A stretch of 64,000 nt of DNA from Phoenicibacter sp963592435 (GTDB lineage Bacteria; Actinomycetota; Coriobacteriia; Coriobacteriales; Eggerthellaceae): assembly GCA_963592435.1 (NCBI GenBank), contig CAVAWT010000004.1:20026-84025 (forward strand), written 5' to 3'. Numbering within the stretch: the first letter of the stretch is position 1; each line of letters begins with the position of its first letter. Position numbers and translations under genes: made by a program. This document shows positions 16,841 to 24,650 of the stretch, piece after piece. A model generated the notes under the pieces. The model was not told where the DNA came from. It did no database searches and saw nothing but the letters and a program-made list of their open reading frames with translations.

Positions 16841-18160
16841 ATGCGAGAGATCAAATTTGATGAAATAGAGCACATCTGGGAAAGGAACACCGCACCCACA
16901 ATGCTTTATGTCCACTCTGCATTTTGCAAAAGCATTTGTAAATATTGCGTTTATCGGGGTTGCTTGAAAGATAAAAATTTTGATAAATATTTTAACGATT
17001 ATCTCCCTTCACAAATTGAGAAATATTTGCCGATCATCAACAATCAAAACATAACAGAGATTTATTTCGGAGGTGGCACCCCAAACATAGTCCCCGATCT
17101 TTCGAATTTGGAACCAGCATTTGAAAAGATAAGACACATCAAAGCGCGTGAAAAGGTGATTGAGCTGCACTTTAACATTCCAATCACAGAAAAGACAATT
17201 TCAAAAGTGATTGAAGAGGGGTTTACGACTGTCATTCTTTGCATTCAGACATTCAACAGAAATTTGTTGGCTCGGCAAAATCGAGTTAATGAACGATGTA
17301 ATGACATTGAGGAAATCATTTCAAAATTTCATGATGCTGGACTTTATGTTGCGGCGGATTTCATTTATTTTCCTGATGACGTTGAGGGTTTTGAATCGTT
17401 GCAACGGGACTTAAGAACATTAGCCAGGTTAAACAATAAATTTGATGAAATTACGTTTTCAACTTGTTATCAGAATAAAACAAATAAAGAGCATGCTATA
17501 GCCAAGGATTTAGAGGAAGCTTTAGAAAAGTCGAAATTTGACTTTTGCGTTTTGCCAGTGAGTCACGATGCTAACCTTAAATCTTCTGATAATGCCTCAG
17601 AGAAAGCCTATATTAAAGAGTGGGAGTCTCTTTTTGATCCTCCTTTTAGCAGTTTTCAGGAGTATATCCGAGCATACAATGGGGCAAGACTTTTTCGAGC
17701 TGAATCGCTTGTAAAAGGTGATTTCTTTAAGTTTCCACCCTATTTGGATGAAACCCATCACGAGTTAACTTATGAAATTAATTCAAGCTATTTTGAGAAA
17801 GAAACATCGGTTATAGGGGTTGGGTCCTATAAAAACGCAGATAAAAGCACCTATTCTCGCTGTGGAGAATATAGTTATCATGAGGCTTGGGATGGTGATA
17901 CCACGCGATATTACCTCACATGTGAGCGAACTTTCTATCAAAAAGCACACGAATTCTTGAATTGGATGGAGAATGTATCAGATGGCAGAGAGCCAGAGAT
18001 AGGGACAGAGTTGACGTTTAGGAATTTTGGACACATTCGATCTCACACTGAGAATGCATATGACTGCATACTTGATTATGAGCTGTCGGCGCCATATAAA
18101 TCTGAATACATCGAAAACATCAACAAACACGAAAATGAGTTAAAAAACTTCTACGAATAA
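16841..18160 (+). CDS. HemW/HemN-like radical SAM protein of unknown substrate
   Basis: A 439-residue radical SAM protein. The cluster-binding CxxxCxxC is CKSICKYC near residue 27. It is followed by EIYFGGGTPNIV and, later, ILCIQTFNRNLLARQNR, which matches the SxQSF...LxxxxR segment of the HemN/HemW (coproporphyrinogen dehydrogenase-like) family. The C-terminal half is not the usual HemN domain and shows no familiar motif. The codon use is more AT-rich and irregular than in the neighbours (many AAT, ATA, TTT). It stands alone between a terminator and polA. The ATG has GAGGT about eight bases upstream. A 16-codon frame with its own GGAG overlaps the start region (16818-16868). True heme-chaperone HemW is less likely given the divergence; a role in a modification pathway not coded here is possible. 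Confidence 0.75.
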   Translation: MREIKFDEIEHIWERNTAPTMLYVHSAFCKSICKYCVYRGCLKDKNFDKYFNDYLPSQIEKYLPIINNQNITEIYFGGGTPNIVPDLSNLEPAFEKIRHIKAREKVIELHFNIPITEKTISKVIEEGFTTVILCIQTFNRNLLARQNRVNERCNDIEEIISKFHDAGLYVAADFIYFPDDVEGFESLQRDLRTLARLNNKFDEITFSTCYQNKTNKEHAIAKDLEEALEKSKFDFCVLPVSHDANLKSSDNASEKAYIKEWESLFDPPFSSFQEYIRAYNGARLFRAESLVKGDFFKFPPYLDETHHELTYEINSSYFEKETSVIGVGSYKNADKSTYSRCGEYSYHEAWDGDTTRYYLTCERTFYQKAHEFLNWMENVSDGREPEIGTELTFRNFGHIRSHTENAYDCILDYELSAPYKSEYIENINKHENELKNFYE

Positions 18161-18174
18161 TTACTCTCTTTTTT

Positions 18175-18180
18175 TATAAT
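18175..18180 (+). promoter_or_regulatory. -10 element giving a leaderless polA transcript
   Basis: TATAAT ends two bases before the first ATG and eight before the second ATG of polA. A transcript starting 6-8 bases after this box would begin within the first codons, close to the second ATG. No Shine-Dalgarno site precedes either ATG. Confidence 0.5.
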
Positions 18181-18182
18181 TT

Positions 18183-20855
18183 ATGAGTATGGAAAATTCG
18201 TCCCTAAGAAAAGTTTGTGTCATTGATGGAAATGCGCTTATGCATCGCGCTTTTCATGCTATAAGTCCATCTCTAAAATCGTCTGACGGCACGCCAACTA
18301 ATGCGGTTTTTGGATTTTTCAACATGTTTTTTAAATTTGTCTCTGAGCTAAAGCCAGACGTGACCCTTTGCACTTTCGATCATGGAAAGGCGACGCATCG
18401 CCTTGAGCTCTATGGCGACTACAAAGCAAACAGACCGAAGATGGACGACAATTTGAGAGTGCAATTTCCAGTTGTTGAAGAGGTGCTTCACGCGATGGAT
18501 GTACCAATCGTTGTTGAGGAGGGCTGGGAAGGTGACGATGTCATGGGCACAATTTCGAAAATGTGTGGCGAGAAAAACATGACGTGCTATCTCGTTACCG
18601 GTGATAAAGACATGAATCAGCTCGTTGCTCCAAACATTTTCACTGTGACAACTGATCGAAAAGCAAAAAATGTCATCGTTCGAGACGAAGAGGGTGTCAA
18701 AGAGCGCTTTGGTGTGAGGCCTGATCAGATCATCGATTACCTCGCAATTGTCGGAGACCACGCAGACAACATTCCTGGAATTGAAGGAATTGGAGAAAAG
18801 GGTGCAGCTCAGCTCCTTGAAAAATATGACACGCTCGACAAAATCTATGAGAATTTGAGTGACTTTAAAGGCAAACGACTTGAGAACCTGATCAATCACA
18901 AAGACGAGGCCTATCTCAGCCAAAAGCTTGCAACGATCAACACTGATCTTGACCTTGAGCTTGATCTGGCAACGATTCAGAGTTTTAATGTCAACGAAAG
19001 TGAACTGAGTGAGACTTTTGAACAATTTGAGCTCCGTGCAGCACAAGCCTCATTTAAAAAGATGATGAGGGTTTTAAATGACGATGAGAACACTTCGCTC
19101 TCAGATGCATCAAAAGCTTGCATACCGTCTTTTGTTAACTTTGACGAGGCTTATCAAAAGCTAAGGGAAGCCATCGATCAAGGTGAACGCATAGGTGCAA
19201 GTTTAGTCTTGCCAACAAAAGCCTACCTTAAAAAACATGCGGAAGCAACTGCGACAGTAGGTTTTGCAACAAGAGAGTTTGTGACATTCACCTCCAATAG
19301 TCAGGCTGGTGACATCGTGTCTGATTGTTTAAAAAAGGCAGAGCTTGTTGCTTATGATGTCAAAGACATCGTTGAGATCGCATACCCTCATGATAGCTCA
19401 GAACTTGCTTGCTTGAATGTTGGCGAGATGCTGAATGCAAAGACTTTTGATGTTCATGTTGGCTCTAACATGCTTGATTCTTCTAATGTCTTTAAAACTC
19501 AAGAGGATTTCTTTTCGCAGTTGGGGCAAGAATATAAAGTTGAAGATGACATCTCAAAGCGTGCAAGCGATTTTGCATATCTCTCAATTTTCGCTCGTGA
19601 TAAACAAGCAGGGAAGCTTGAGAATGATGAGAATTTAAAAAAGTTGTTTTATGAGGTGGAAGTTCCGCTAACGAACGTCTTGAGCGTCATAGAGAGAAAT
19701 GGTTGCAAGTTAAATGATGAGACTTTGGCGAGCCTGAAAGCCTATTGCGACGAGGAGCTCAGGCAATTAAGTGACAAAATTTTTGAGCTGGCAGGTCATG
19801 ATTTTAAAATTGAATCTCCAGCTCAACTTTCGATCGTTCTTTTTCAAGAAATGGGAATTAAGCCTTTGAAGAAGAATAAGAGCGGCTATTCAACAGATGC
19901 AAAAGTTTTGAAAGAGCTGAGCGAAGAGCATGAGATTTGCGAATTTGTCATAAAGCACAGGGAGCTGTCAAAATTAAGGTCGACCTACATCGAAGCGTTG
20001 CCGAAGATTCGCTTGCAAGACAACCTCGTTCACACGAAATTCAATCAAGCTGCAACTGCGACTGGACGTTTGAGTTCAAGTGATCCGAACTTGCAAAACA
20101 TACCCGTGCGGACTGAGCTTGGTAGAAAAATTCGCGAAGCTTTTGTCCCCCTAAACGAAAATGAAGTGTTTATGAGTGCAGATTATTCTCAAATTGAGCT
20201 TCGCTTGCTGGCGCATCTCTCAGAGGACGAGCACTTGATAAATGCATTTTTGTCAGGACGTGATTTTCACACACAAACTGCTTCAAGAATTTTTAATGTT
20301 GCTGAAAGTGAAGTCACAAGCAACATGAGATCAAAAGCAAAGGCAGTTAATTTTGGAATAATCTATGGTCAACAAGCATTTTCTCTCTCAAAGCAATTGG
20401 GCGTTAGTTTTGGAGAAGCAAAAGACATAATCGACAGGTATTATTATTCATACCCTAAGGTGCGAGTCTTTCTCGACAAAACTGTTGCAGACGCAACAAG
20501 GGATGGCTTTGCAAAAACAATGTTTGGAAGAAAGAGAACGATACCAGAGCTGAGTTCTCAAAACAAACAAGTTCAAGCTTTTGGTCAAAGAACTGCGATG
20601 AACCATCCTATGCAGGGAAGTGCTGCAGACATCATTAAGATCGCAATGATCGCTTTGACAGATGAAATGGTCAAAAGAAAGTTGAAGTCAAAGGTGCTGA
20701 TTCAAGTGCACGACGAGCTTGACTTGAGCGTCTGCGCAGACGAAATTGATGAAGTGAAGTTGCTCGTTAAGGAAATTATGGAGAACACAATTAAATTAAA
20801 AGTGCCGCTTACAGTCGATATTAACGTTGGTGCGAACTGGAGTGAGGCACATTAA
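18183..20855 (+). CDS. polA: DNA polymerase I
   Basis: Repair and Okazaki-fragment polymerase, 890 residues. The 5' nuclease domain comes first (IDGNALMHRAFHA, TFDHGKATHRLELYGDYKANRP, VTGDKDMNQLV, IVGDHADNIPGIEGIGEKGAAQLL). The middle, 3'-5' exonuclease-like domain lacks the acidic metal-binding residues (AYDVKDIVEIAYP in place of the DxE motif), so proofreading is probably absent, as in many Gram-positive enzymes. The polymerase domain has TGRLSSSDPNLQNIPVR, DYSQIELRLLAHLSED, KAVNFGIIYGQQAFSLSKQL and VQVHDELDLSV-type motif C (IQVHDELDLSV). There is no ribosome site; TATAAT just upstream suggests leaderless translation, perhaps from the second ATG (18189). Confidence 0.96.
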   Translation: MSMENSSLRKVCVIDGNALMHRAFHAISPSLKSSDGTPTNAVFGFFNMFFKFVSELKPDVTLCTFDHGKATHRLELYGDYKANRPKMDDNLRVQFPVVEEVLHAMDVPIVVEEGWEGDDVMGTISKMCGEKNMTCYLVTGDKDMNQLVAPNIFTVTTDRKAKNVIVRDEEGVKERFGVRPDQIIDYLAIVGDHADNIPGIEGIGEKGAAQLLEKYDTLDKIYENLSDFKGKRLENLINHKDEAYLSQKLATINTDLDLELDLATIQSFNVNESELSETFEQFELRAAQASFKKMMRVLNDDENTSLSDASKACIPSFVNFDEAYQKLREAIDQGERIGASLVLPTKAYLKKHAEATATVGFATREFVTFTSNSQAGDIVSDCLKKAELVAYDVKDIVEIAYPHDSSELACLNVGEMLNAKTFDVHVGSNMLDSSNVFKTQEDFFSQLGQEYKVEDDISKRASDFAYLSIFARDKQAGKLENDENLKKLFYEVEVPLTNVLSVIERNGCKLNDETLASLKAYCDEELRQLSDKIFELAGHDFKIESPAQLSIVLFQEMGIKPLKKNKSGYSTDAKVLKELSEEHEICEFVIKHRELSKLRSTYIEALPKIRLQDNLVHTKFNQAATATGRLSSSDPNLQNIPVRTELGRKIREAFVPLNENEVFMSADYSQIELRLLAHLSEDEHLINAFLSGRDFHTQTASRIFNVAESEVTSNMRSKAKAVNFGIIYGQQAFSLSKQLGVSFGEAKDIIDRYYYSYPKVRVFLDKTVADATRDGFAKTMFGRKRTIPELSSQNKQVQAFGQRTAMNHPMQGSAADIIKIAMIALTDEMVKRKLKSKVLIQVHDELDLSVCADEIDEVKLLVKEIMENTIKLKVPLTVDINVGANWSEAH

Positions 20856-20866
20856 AAAAATTTTTC

Positions 20867-20894
20867 TTGACGAAGTGAACAACAAGTGTATAAT
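20867..20894 (+). promoter_or_regulatory. sigma-70-type promoter of rplU-rpmA
   Basis: TTGACG (20867-20872) and TATAAT (20889-20894), 16 bases apart, form one of the best promoters in the window. It is right after polA and 40 bases before rplU. The leader then holds a small TTCG/CGAA hairpin. Confidence 0.8.
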
Positions 20895-20933
20895 TAAGGT
20901 TCGTGTCAAAAAACGAATGAAAGAGAAAAAAGA

Positions 20934-21458
20934 ATGTATGCAATAGTTAAAGCAGGCTCTAAGCAGCACAGAGTGAAGGCAGGAGATGCCATTAACATAG
21001 AAAAGATCGAAGGAAAGGTCGGCGATAAGGTCGAGCTTGAAACGATTTTTGTTTCAGATGGTGGCAAAATTGAAGCTGATCCAGCAAAGGCAGCTTCAAC
21101 AAAGGTTTGTGCTGAAATCGTCGAGCAGTTCAAAGACAAAAAAGTCATTGTCTTTAAGTTTAAGAAGCGTAAGAACTATCAGCGCAAGGTTGGTCACAGA
21201 CAACCTTTGACGCGCGTCAAAATTGTTTCTGTTGGCGACGAGAAAGCACCAGTAGAGAAGAAGGCTAGCACAAAAAAAGTCGCTGAGAAGAAACCAGCGA
21301 CAAAAAAAACTGAAACAAAGCCAGCTCCAGCTAAAGAGGAGAAGAAGACGGCTCCAAAGAAGACAACAGCAAAAAAAGCTGATGAAAAGAAGGCAACAGA
21401 GAAAAAAGAGACAAAAAAAGTTGCTGACGTGAAAGAAAAGGAAGACAAGACAGAATAA
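20934..21458 (+). CDS. rplU: ribosomal protein L21 with Lys-rich C-terminal tail
   Basis: Residues 1-~102 are a standard L21 (MYAIVKAGSKQHRVKAGD, KVGDKVELETIFVSDGG, FKFKKRKNYQRKVGHRQPLTRVKI). A further ~70 residues follow, made of Lys, Ala, Thr, Glu and Pro, with repeated KK-T/A-A motifs much like histone H1 or HU-tail sequence. The protein is 174 residues, well above the family's ~100. The tail is basic, whereas the L31 tail in this window is acidic toward its end. A strong promoter precedes it, and rpmA follows 60 bases later, the conserved L21-L27 order. No ysxB/prp gene lies between, in keeping with an L27 that needs no N-terminal cleavage. Confidence 0.94.
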   Translation: MYAIVKAGSKQHRVKAGDAINIEKIEGKVGDKVELETIFVSDGGKIEADPAKAASTKVCAEIVEQFKDKKVIVFKFKKRKNYQRKVGHRQPLTRVKIVSVGDEKAPVEKKASTKKVAEKKPATKKTETKPAPAKEEKKTAPKKTTAKKADEKKATEKKETKKVADVKEKEDKTE

Positions 21459-21518
21459 AGAGCGAATGAGCTCACAGAATTCCACTTGTTTTGAATGATT
21501 TAGGAGAGGATGATTTAA

Positions 21519-21770
21519 ATGGCACATAAGAAAGGACAGGGTTCGATCCGCAATGGTCGTGACTCTCGAGCACAAAGACTTGGATGCAAAATGTTTGCAG
21601 GACAAGCAGTAAAAACCGGCAACATCATTGTCCGTCAACGCGGAACTAAGTTTCATCCAGGCGACAATGTTGGTCGTGGCAAAGATGACACGTTGTTTGC
21701 GCTTTGTGATGGAACAATCAAGTTTACGCGTGGAGTTAAAAGAAAAGTCCACGTCATTCCTGTTGCATAA
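21519..21770 (+). CDS. rpmA: ribosomal protein L27
   Basis: An 83-residue large-subunit protein that reaches into the peptidyl-transferase centre by its N-terminus. It starts MAHKKGQGSIRNGRDSRAQRLG, the mature form, without the cleaved N-terminal extension found in Firmicutes. It also has VRQRGTKFHPGDNVGRGKDDTLFAL. TAGGAGAGG lies upstream of the ATG. The order rplU-rpmA-obg is the conserved one, but a terminator separates rpmA from obg here. Confidence 0.97.
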   Translation: MAHKKGQGSIRNGRDSRAQRLGCKMFAGQAVKTGNIIVRQRGTKFHPGDNVGRGKDDTLFALCDGTIKFTRGVKRKVHVIPVA

Positions 21771-21806
21771 GTTTTTTGATTTTTACTTAATCTAATTCAA
21801 TAATTT

Positions 21807-21831
21807 GCCCTGTTATTGCAGGGCTTTTTTG
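21807..21831 (+). terminator. intrinsic terminator of rplU-rpmA
   Basis: Stem GCCCTG / CAGGGC with a 6-base loop is followed by six T, 37 bases after the rpmA stop. Confidence 0.9.
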
Positions 21832-21840
21832 TTATCTTTT

Positions 21841-21846
21841 TATTGT
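21841..21846 (+). promoter_or_regulatory. candidate -10 giving a leaderless obg transcript
   Basis: TATTGT lies seven bases before the obg ATG, between the rpmA terminator and the gene. No ribosome site is present. The spacing would place the transcript start at or next to the ATG. Confidence 0.4.
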
Positions 21847-21853
21847 AAAGAAA

Positions 21854-23836
21854 ATGTTTATTGACGTTGTTCACATATTTGCGCGCGGAGGAGACGGAGG
21901 GAGTGGTTGCACTTCCTTCAGGCGAGAAGCGCACGTTCCGAAAGGTGGCCCAGATGGGGGTGATGGAGGAGACGGAGGAAACGTCGTTTTGGTTGCTGAC
22001 ACTTCAGTTTCGTCATTATTAGATTTTCGTTTCACGCACCACTTCAAAGCTCAAAGGGGAATGCACGGTCAGGGTTCAAAAAAGTCTGGCAAAAGTGGAG
22101 AGGACGTCATTTTGAGAGTTCCAGTTGGAACACTCGTTAAGAAATATGACTCACAATCTGGCGTTGTTGGTGAGGTTCTTGCTGACCTAAAGGAAAGTGG
22201 ACAAAAATGCTTCGTCGCCAGAGGCGGAAAAGGTGGGTTAGGAAACACTCATTTTGTCACCTCCACACACAGAGCTCCTGCATTCTCAGAGCTCGGTGAA
22301 CCTGGAGAAGAAACAGAAGTTGAGCTTGAGCTAAAACTTTTGGCAGATTGTGCCCTCGTTGGAATGCCTAGCGTTGGAAAATCGTCACTCATATCTGTCA
22401 TGAGCAGAGCAAAGCCCAAAATCGCAGACTATCCTTTCACAACCCTCGTTCCAAATCTTGGTGTTGCCAAGGTGGGTGACAAGTCGTTTGTTATAGCAGA
22501 TGTGCCTGGTCTCATTGAGGGGGCGAGCGAAGGCAAGGGTTTAGGAACTCAGTTTTTGCGCCACATTGAAAGGGCAAGCGTCATCGTTCATGTCATTGAC
22601 ATAACTGGTGGCATCGAAAAAAGAGACCCTTTAAGCGACTATGAAATCATAACTGAAGAATTAAGAAAACATAAAGTTGACCTCTCAAGCAGACCAAGAC
22701 TTATTGTTGCTAACAAGGTTGATGTTGCAAATTATGATGAGGAAGCTAAAAGAAACTTGGAATTGCTAAAGCAAAAAGTTAAATGGGATTATGACAAATT
22801 AAAAGACGAAGAAGGAAAGAGAATTTTAGCAAGTTCAGAGCTAATAGAGGTCAGTGCGATAACACAGAGCGGTCTTGACGTTTTAAAAAGAAAAATTTTG
22901 GAAGTTGTTGAAAATTGCAGGATGAAGGCAAAAGCGCAAGAGGAAAAAGAAGAAAAGTTCGATGTAGTTTACACTTTTGAGAGACAAAACGACAACAATT
23001 TCATAGTCTCGAGACAAGGCAGTGCTTGGAGAGTTTCTGGAGATGCTATTGAGCGTGCGGTGTTGCAAACTGACTGGGAAAATGAGGAAGCGATCGATCA
23101 TTTCCAAAAACGATTCAAGAAGATGGGAATTGAAGAAGAACTTTTTGCTAGCGGTGCAAAAAATGGTGACGAAGTGATGATAGGAGAAGTTTCTTTTGAC
23201 CTTTATTCAACAAAAGAAATTGGAAAAATGAAAGTTGGAATTTTTGGAGGAACATTTGATCCTGTGCATCTTGGGCACATGTCGTGTGCTGAATTTGCAA
23301 GTCAAGCGTGCAGTCTGGACGAGGTGATTTTTGTCCCGACGCACATCTCTCCTTTCAAAACAGATGACGACTCAAAACCTCTCTTTAGTGATGATGAAAG
23401 ACTTGAACTTTTGAAGGTTGCAATTTCTGAGAAATCTGGGTTTTCAATCAGTGATTTTGAGCTTGAAAAGAAGGGCATATCCTACACTTCCGAGACACTT
23501 CATCATTTTGCTAAAGACTTTGATGAGCGTGAAATTTTGGCTGACTTTTATTTGATAATCGGCTCTGATCTTCTTTTTGATCTCGACAAATGGAAGAATG
23601 CAAGCAGAATTGCAAGGGATGCAAAAATAATATGTGTCAAAAGGCCTGGGTTTTTGGAGACTCAAGTTCCTAAAAAAATTAAGGAGCTTGGGTTTAGGAT
23701 TGAATTCATCAAAACACCTGGTTTTGACATTTCGTCTAGCGACATCAAAGAGAAAATTAGAAACGGCGAAGATGTCTCAAATTTAGTTCCTGAGCCTTCA
23801 GTTGATCTTCTAAAGCAATTCTTGGACAGAAGATAG
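21854..23836 (+). CDS. Obg GTPase fused to nicotinate-nucleotide adenylyltransferase (NadD)
   Basis: One open frame of 660 codons holds two normally separate proteins. Residues 1-458 are a complete Obg: glycine-rich N-domain (GGDGGSGCTSFRREAHVPKGGPDGGDGGDGG), G domain (GMPSVGKSSLISVMS, DYPFTTLVPNLG, DVPGLIEGASEGKGLG, NKVD) and an OCT C-terminal domain. Residues 459-660 are a complete NadD (MKVGIFGGTFDPVHLGHMSCA, SDLLFDLDKW, DISSSDIKEKI). Obg is a ribosome- and stress-related GTPase; NadD makes (deamido-)NAD. No stop codon separates them. The ATG at 23228 with a purine-rich AATTGGAAAA before it could also start NadD alone. There is no ribosome site before Obg, so leaderless translation is likely. 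yqeK follows, as it follows nadD elsewhere. Confidence 0.9.
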   Translation: MFIDVVHIFARGGDGGSGCTSFRREAHVPKGGPDGGDGGDGGNVVLVADTSVSSLLDFRFTHHFKAQRGMHGQGSKKSGKSGEDVILRVPVGTLVKKYDSQSGVVGEVLADLKESGQKCFVARGGKGGLGNTHFVTSTHRAPAFSELGEPGEETEVELELKLLADCALVGMPSVGKSSLISVMSRAKPKIADYPFTTLVPNLGVAKVGDKSFVIADVPGLIEGASEGKGLGTQFLRHIERASVIVHVIDITGGIEKRDPLSDYEIITEELRKHKVDLSSRPRLIVANKVDVANYDEEAKRNLELLKQKVKWDYDKLKDEEGKRILASSELIEVSAITQSGLDVLKRKILEVVENCRMKAKAQEEKEEKFDVVYTFERQNDNNFIVSRQGSAWRVSGDAIERAVLQTDWENEEAIDHFQKRFKKMGIEEELFASGAKNGDEVMIGEVSFDLYSTKEIGKMKVGIFGGTFDPVHLGHMSCAEFASQACSLDEVIFVPTHISPFKTDDDSKPLFSDDERLELLKVAISEKSGFSISDFELEKKGISYTSETLHHFAKDFDEREILADFYLIIGSDLLFDLDKWKNASRIARDAKIICVKRPGFLETQVPKKIKELGFRIEFIKTPGFDISSSDIKEKIRNGEDVSNLVPEPSVDLLKQFLDRR

Positions 23837-23854
23837 GAAAGGTTTGGAGAGAAG

Positions 23855-24466
23855 TTGAAGGACTACCTTTCAAAACAATTTTATAAAGAAATGAGAGAAA
23901 AGCTTGAGAGCCGAGTGTCTGAGAGAAGGTTTGAGCACTCAAAAGCAGTTGTCAAAACTTGCAAATGGATTGCAAAAACCTATGGTATTGACGTGAAAAA
24001 GGCAAGGCTGGCTGGCATTTTGCATGATTGGGACAAGGGTTTGACAGACGAGCAAGAGATTGAAAAGGCAAAGAAATTTGGTTTCGATTCCGTGTTTAGC
24101 GATTGGGAGATGACGCATTTGCCTAACCTTTTGCACGGTCCAACTGCTGCTGCAGAATTTGACGAGAACTATCCCGATTTCCCTAAAGACGTCTTGCATG
24201 CAGTTTCAGTTCACACGACGGCCAGTTTAAGCATGGGCGATCTTGATATGTGCCTCTATGTTGCAGATGCAATTGAGCCAACGAGAGATTATGCAGAGCT
24301 GGAGCTGTTGCGGTCCTATGTTGGAAAACTATCATTAGAAGAGCTCTACGAGACTGTTTTTTGTCTTTGGACCATAAAATTAATCGAATCGAAAAAACTG
24401 ATAAAGCCGAGCACGATTGAGATCTATAACGCGATTGTCATGCAAAAAAAAGTTGCTAGAAATTGA
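23855..24466 (+). CDS. yqeK: YqeK-type HD-domain hydrolase
   Basis: A 203-residue HD-domain protein of the YqeK family, whose members hydrolyse diadenosine tetraphosphate (Ap4A) symmetrically. The metal site is spread over RRFEHSKAVVKT, GILHDWDKGLT, HLPNLLHGPTAAA and AVSVHTTASLSMGDLDMCLYVADAIEPTRDYAE. The start is TTG with GGAGA four bases upstream, 18 bases after the obg-nadD stop. The nadD-yqeK order is conserved widely, but the usual third gene, rsfS, does not follow here. Confidence 0.88.
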   Translation: MKDYLSKQFYKEMREKLESRVSERRFEHSKAVVKTCKWIAKTYGIDVKKARLAGILHDWDKGLTDEQEIEKAKKFGFDSVFSDWEMTHLPNLLHGPTAAAEFDENYPDFPKDVLHAVSVHTTASLSMGDLDMCLYVADAIEPTRDYAELELLRSYVGKLSLEELYETVFCLWTIKLIESKKLIKPSTIEIYNAIVMQKKVARN

Positions 24467-24516
24467 TAAATTTTTTACTAATTATTAGTAAAAATTTTAA
24501 TAATAATTGATAAATT
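24461..24516 (+). repeat. AT-rich hairpin between 12-base direct repeats after yqeK
   Basis: AATTGATAAATT occurs at 24461-24472 and again at 24505-24516. Between them lies the inverted pair TTTTTACTAA / TTAGTAAAAA. The first copy overlaps the yqeK stop codon. It may be a weak terminator or a small duplication. Confidence 0.4.
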
Positions 24517-24650
24517 ATCGTCTTCTAACAGGTTTTTCTGAGGTGAGAGGTCATTTTTCACTTCTTTTGACATAACCTATTCATTGTTGCAACATATTAA
24601 ATTCTCATTTCAATTAATCAACAGATACGTTAAGAAGGAGTTTTGAATTT

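Noticed and set aside
21096..21752. Long minus-strand frames opposite rplU and rpmA (218 and 93 codons)
   Set aside because: They mirror the Lys/Ala-rich tail of L21; low-complexity codons produce open antisense frames, here Phe/Leu/Ser runs without any family motif.
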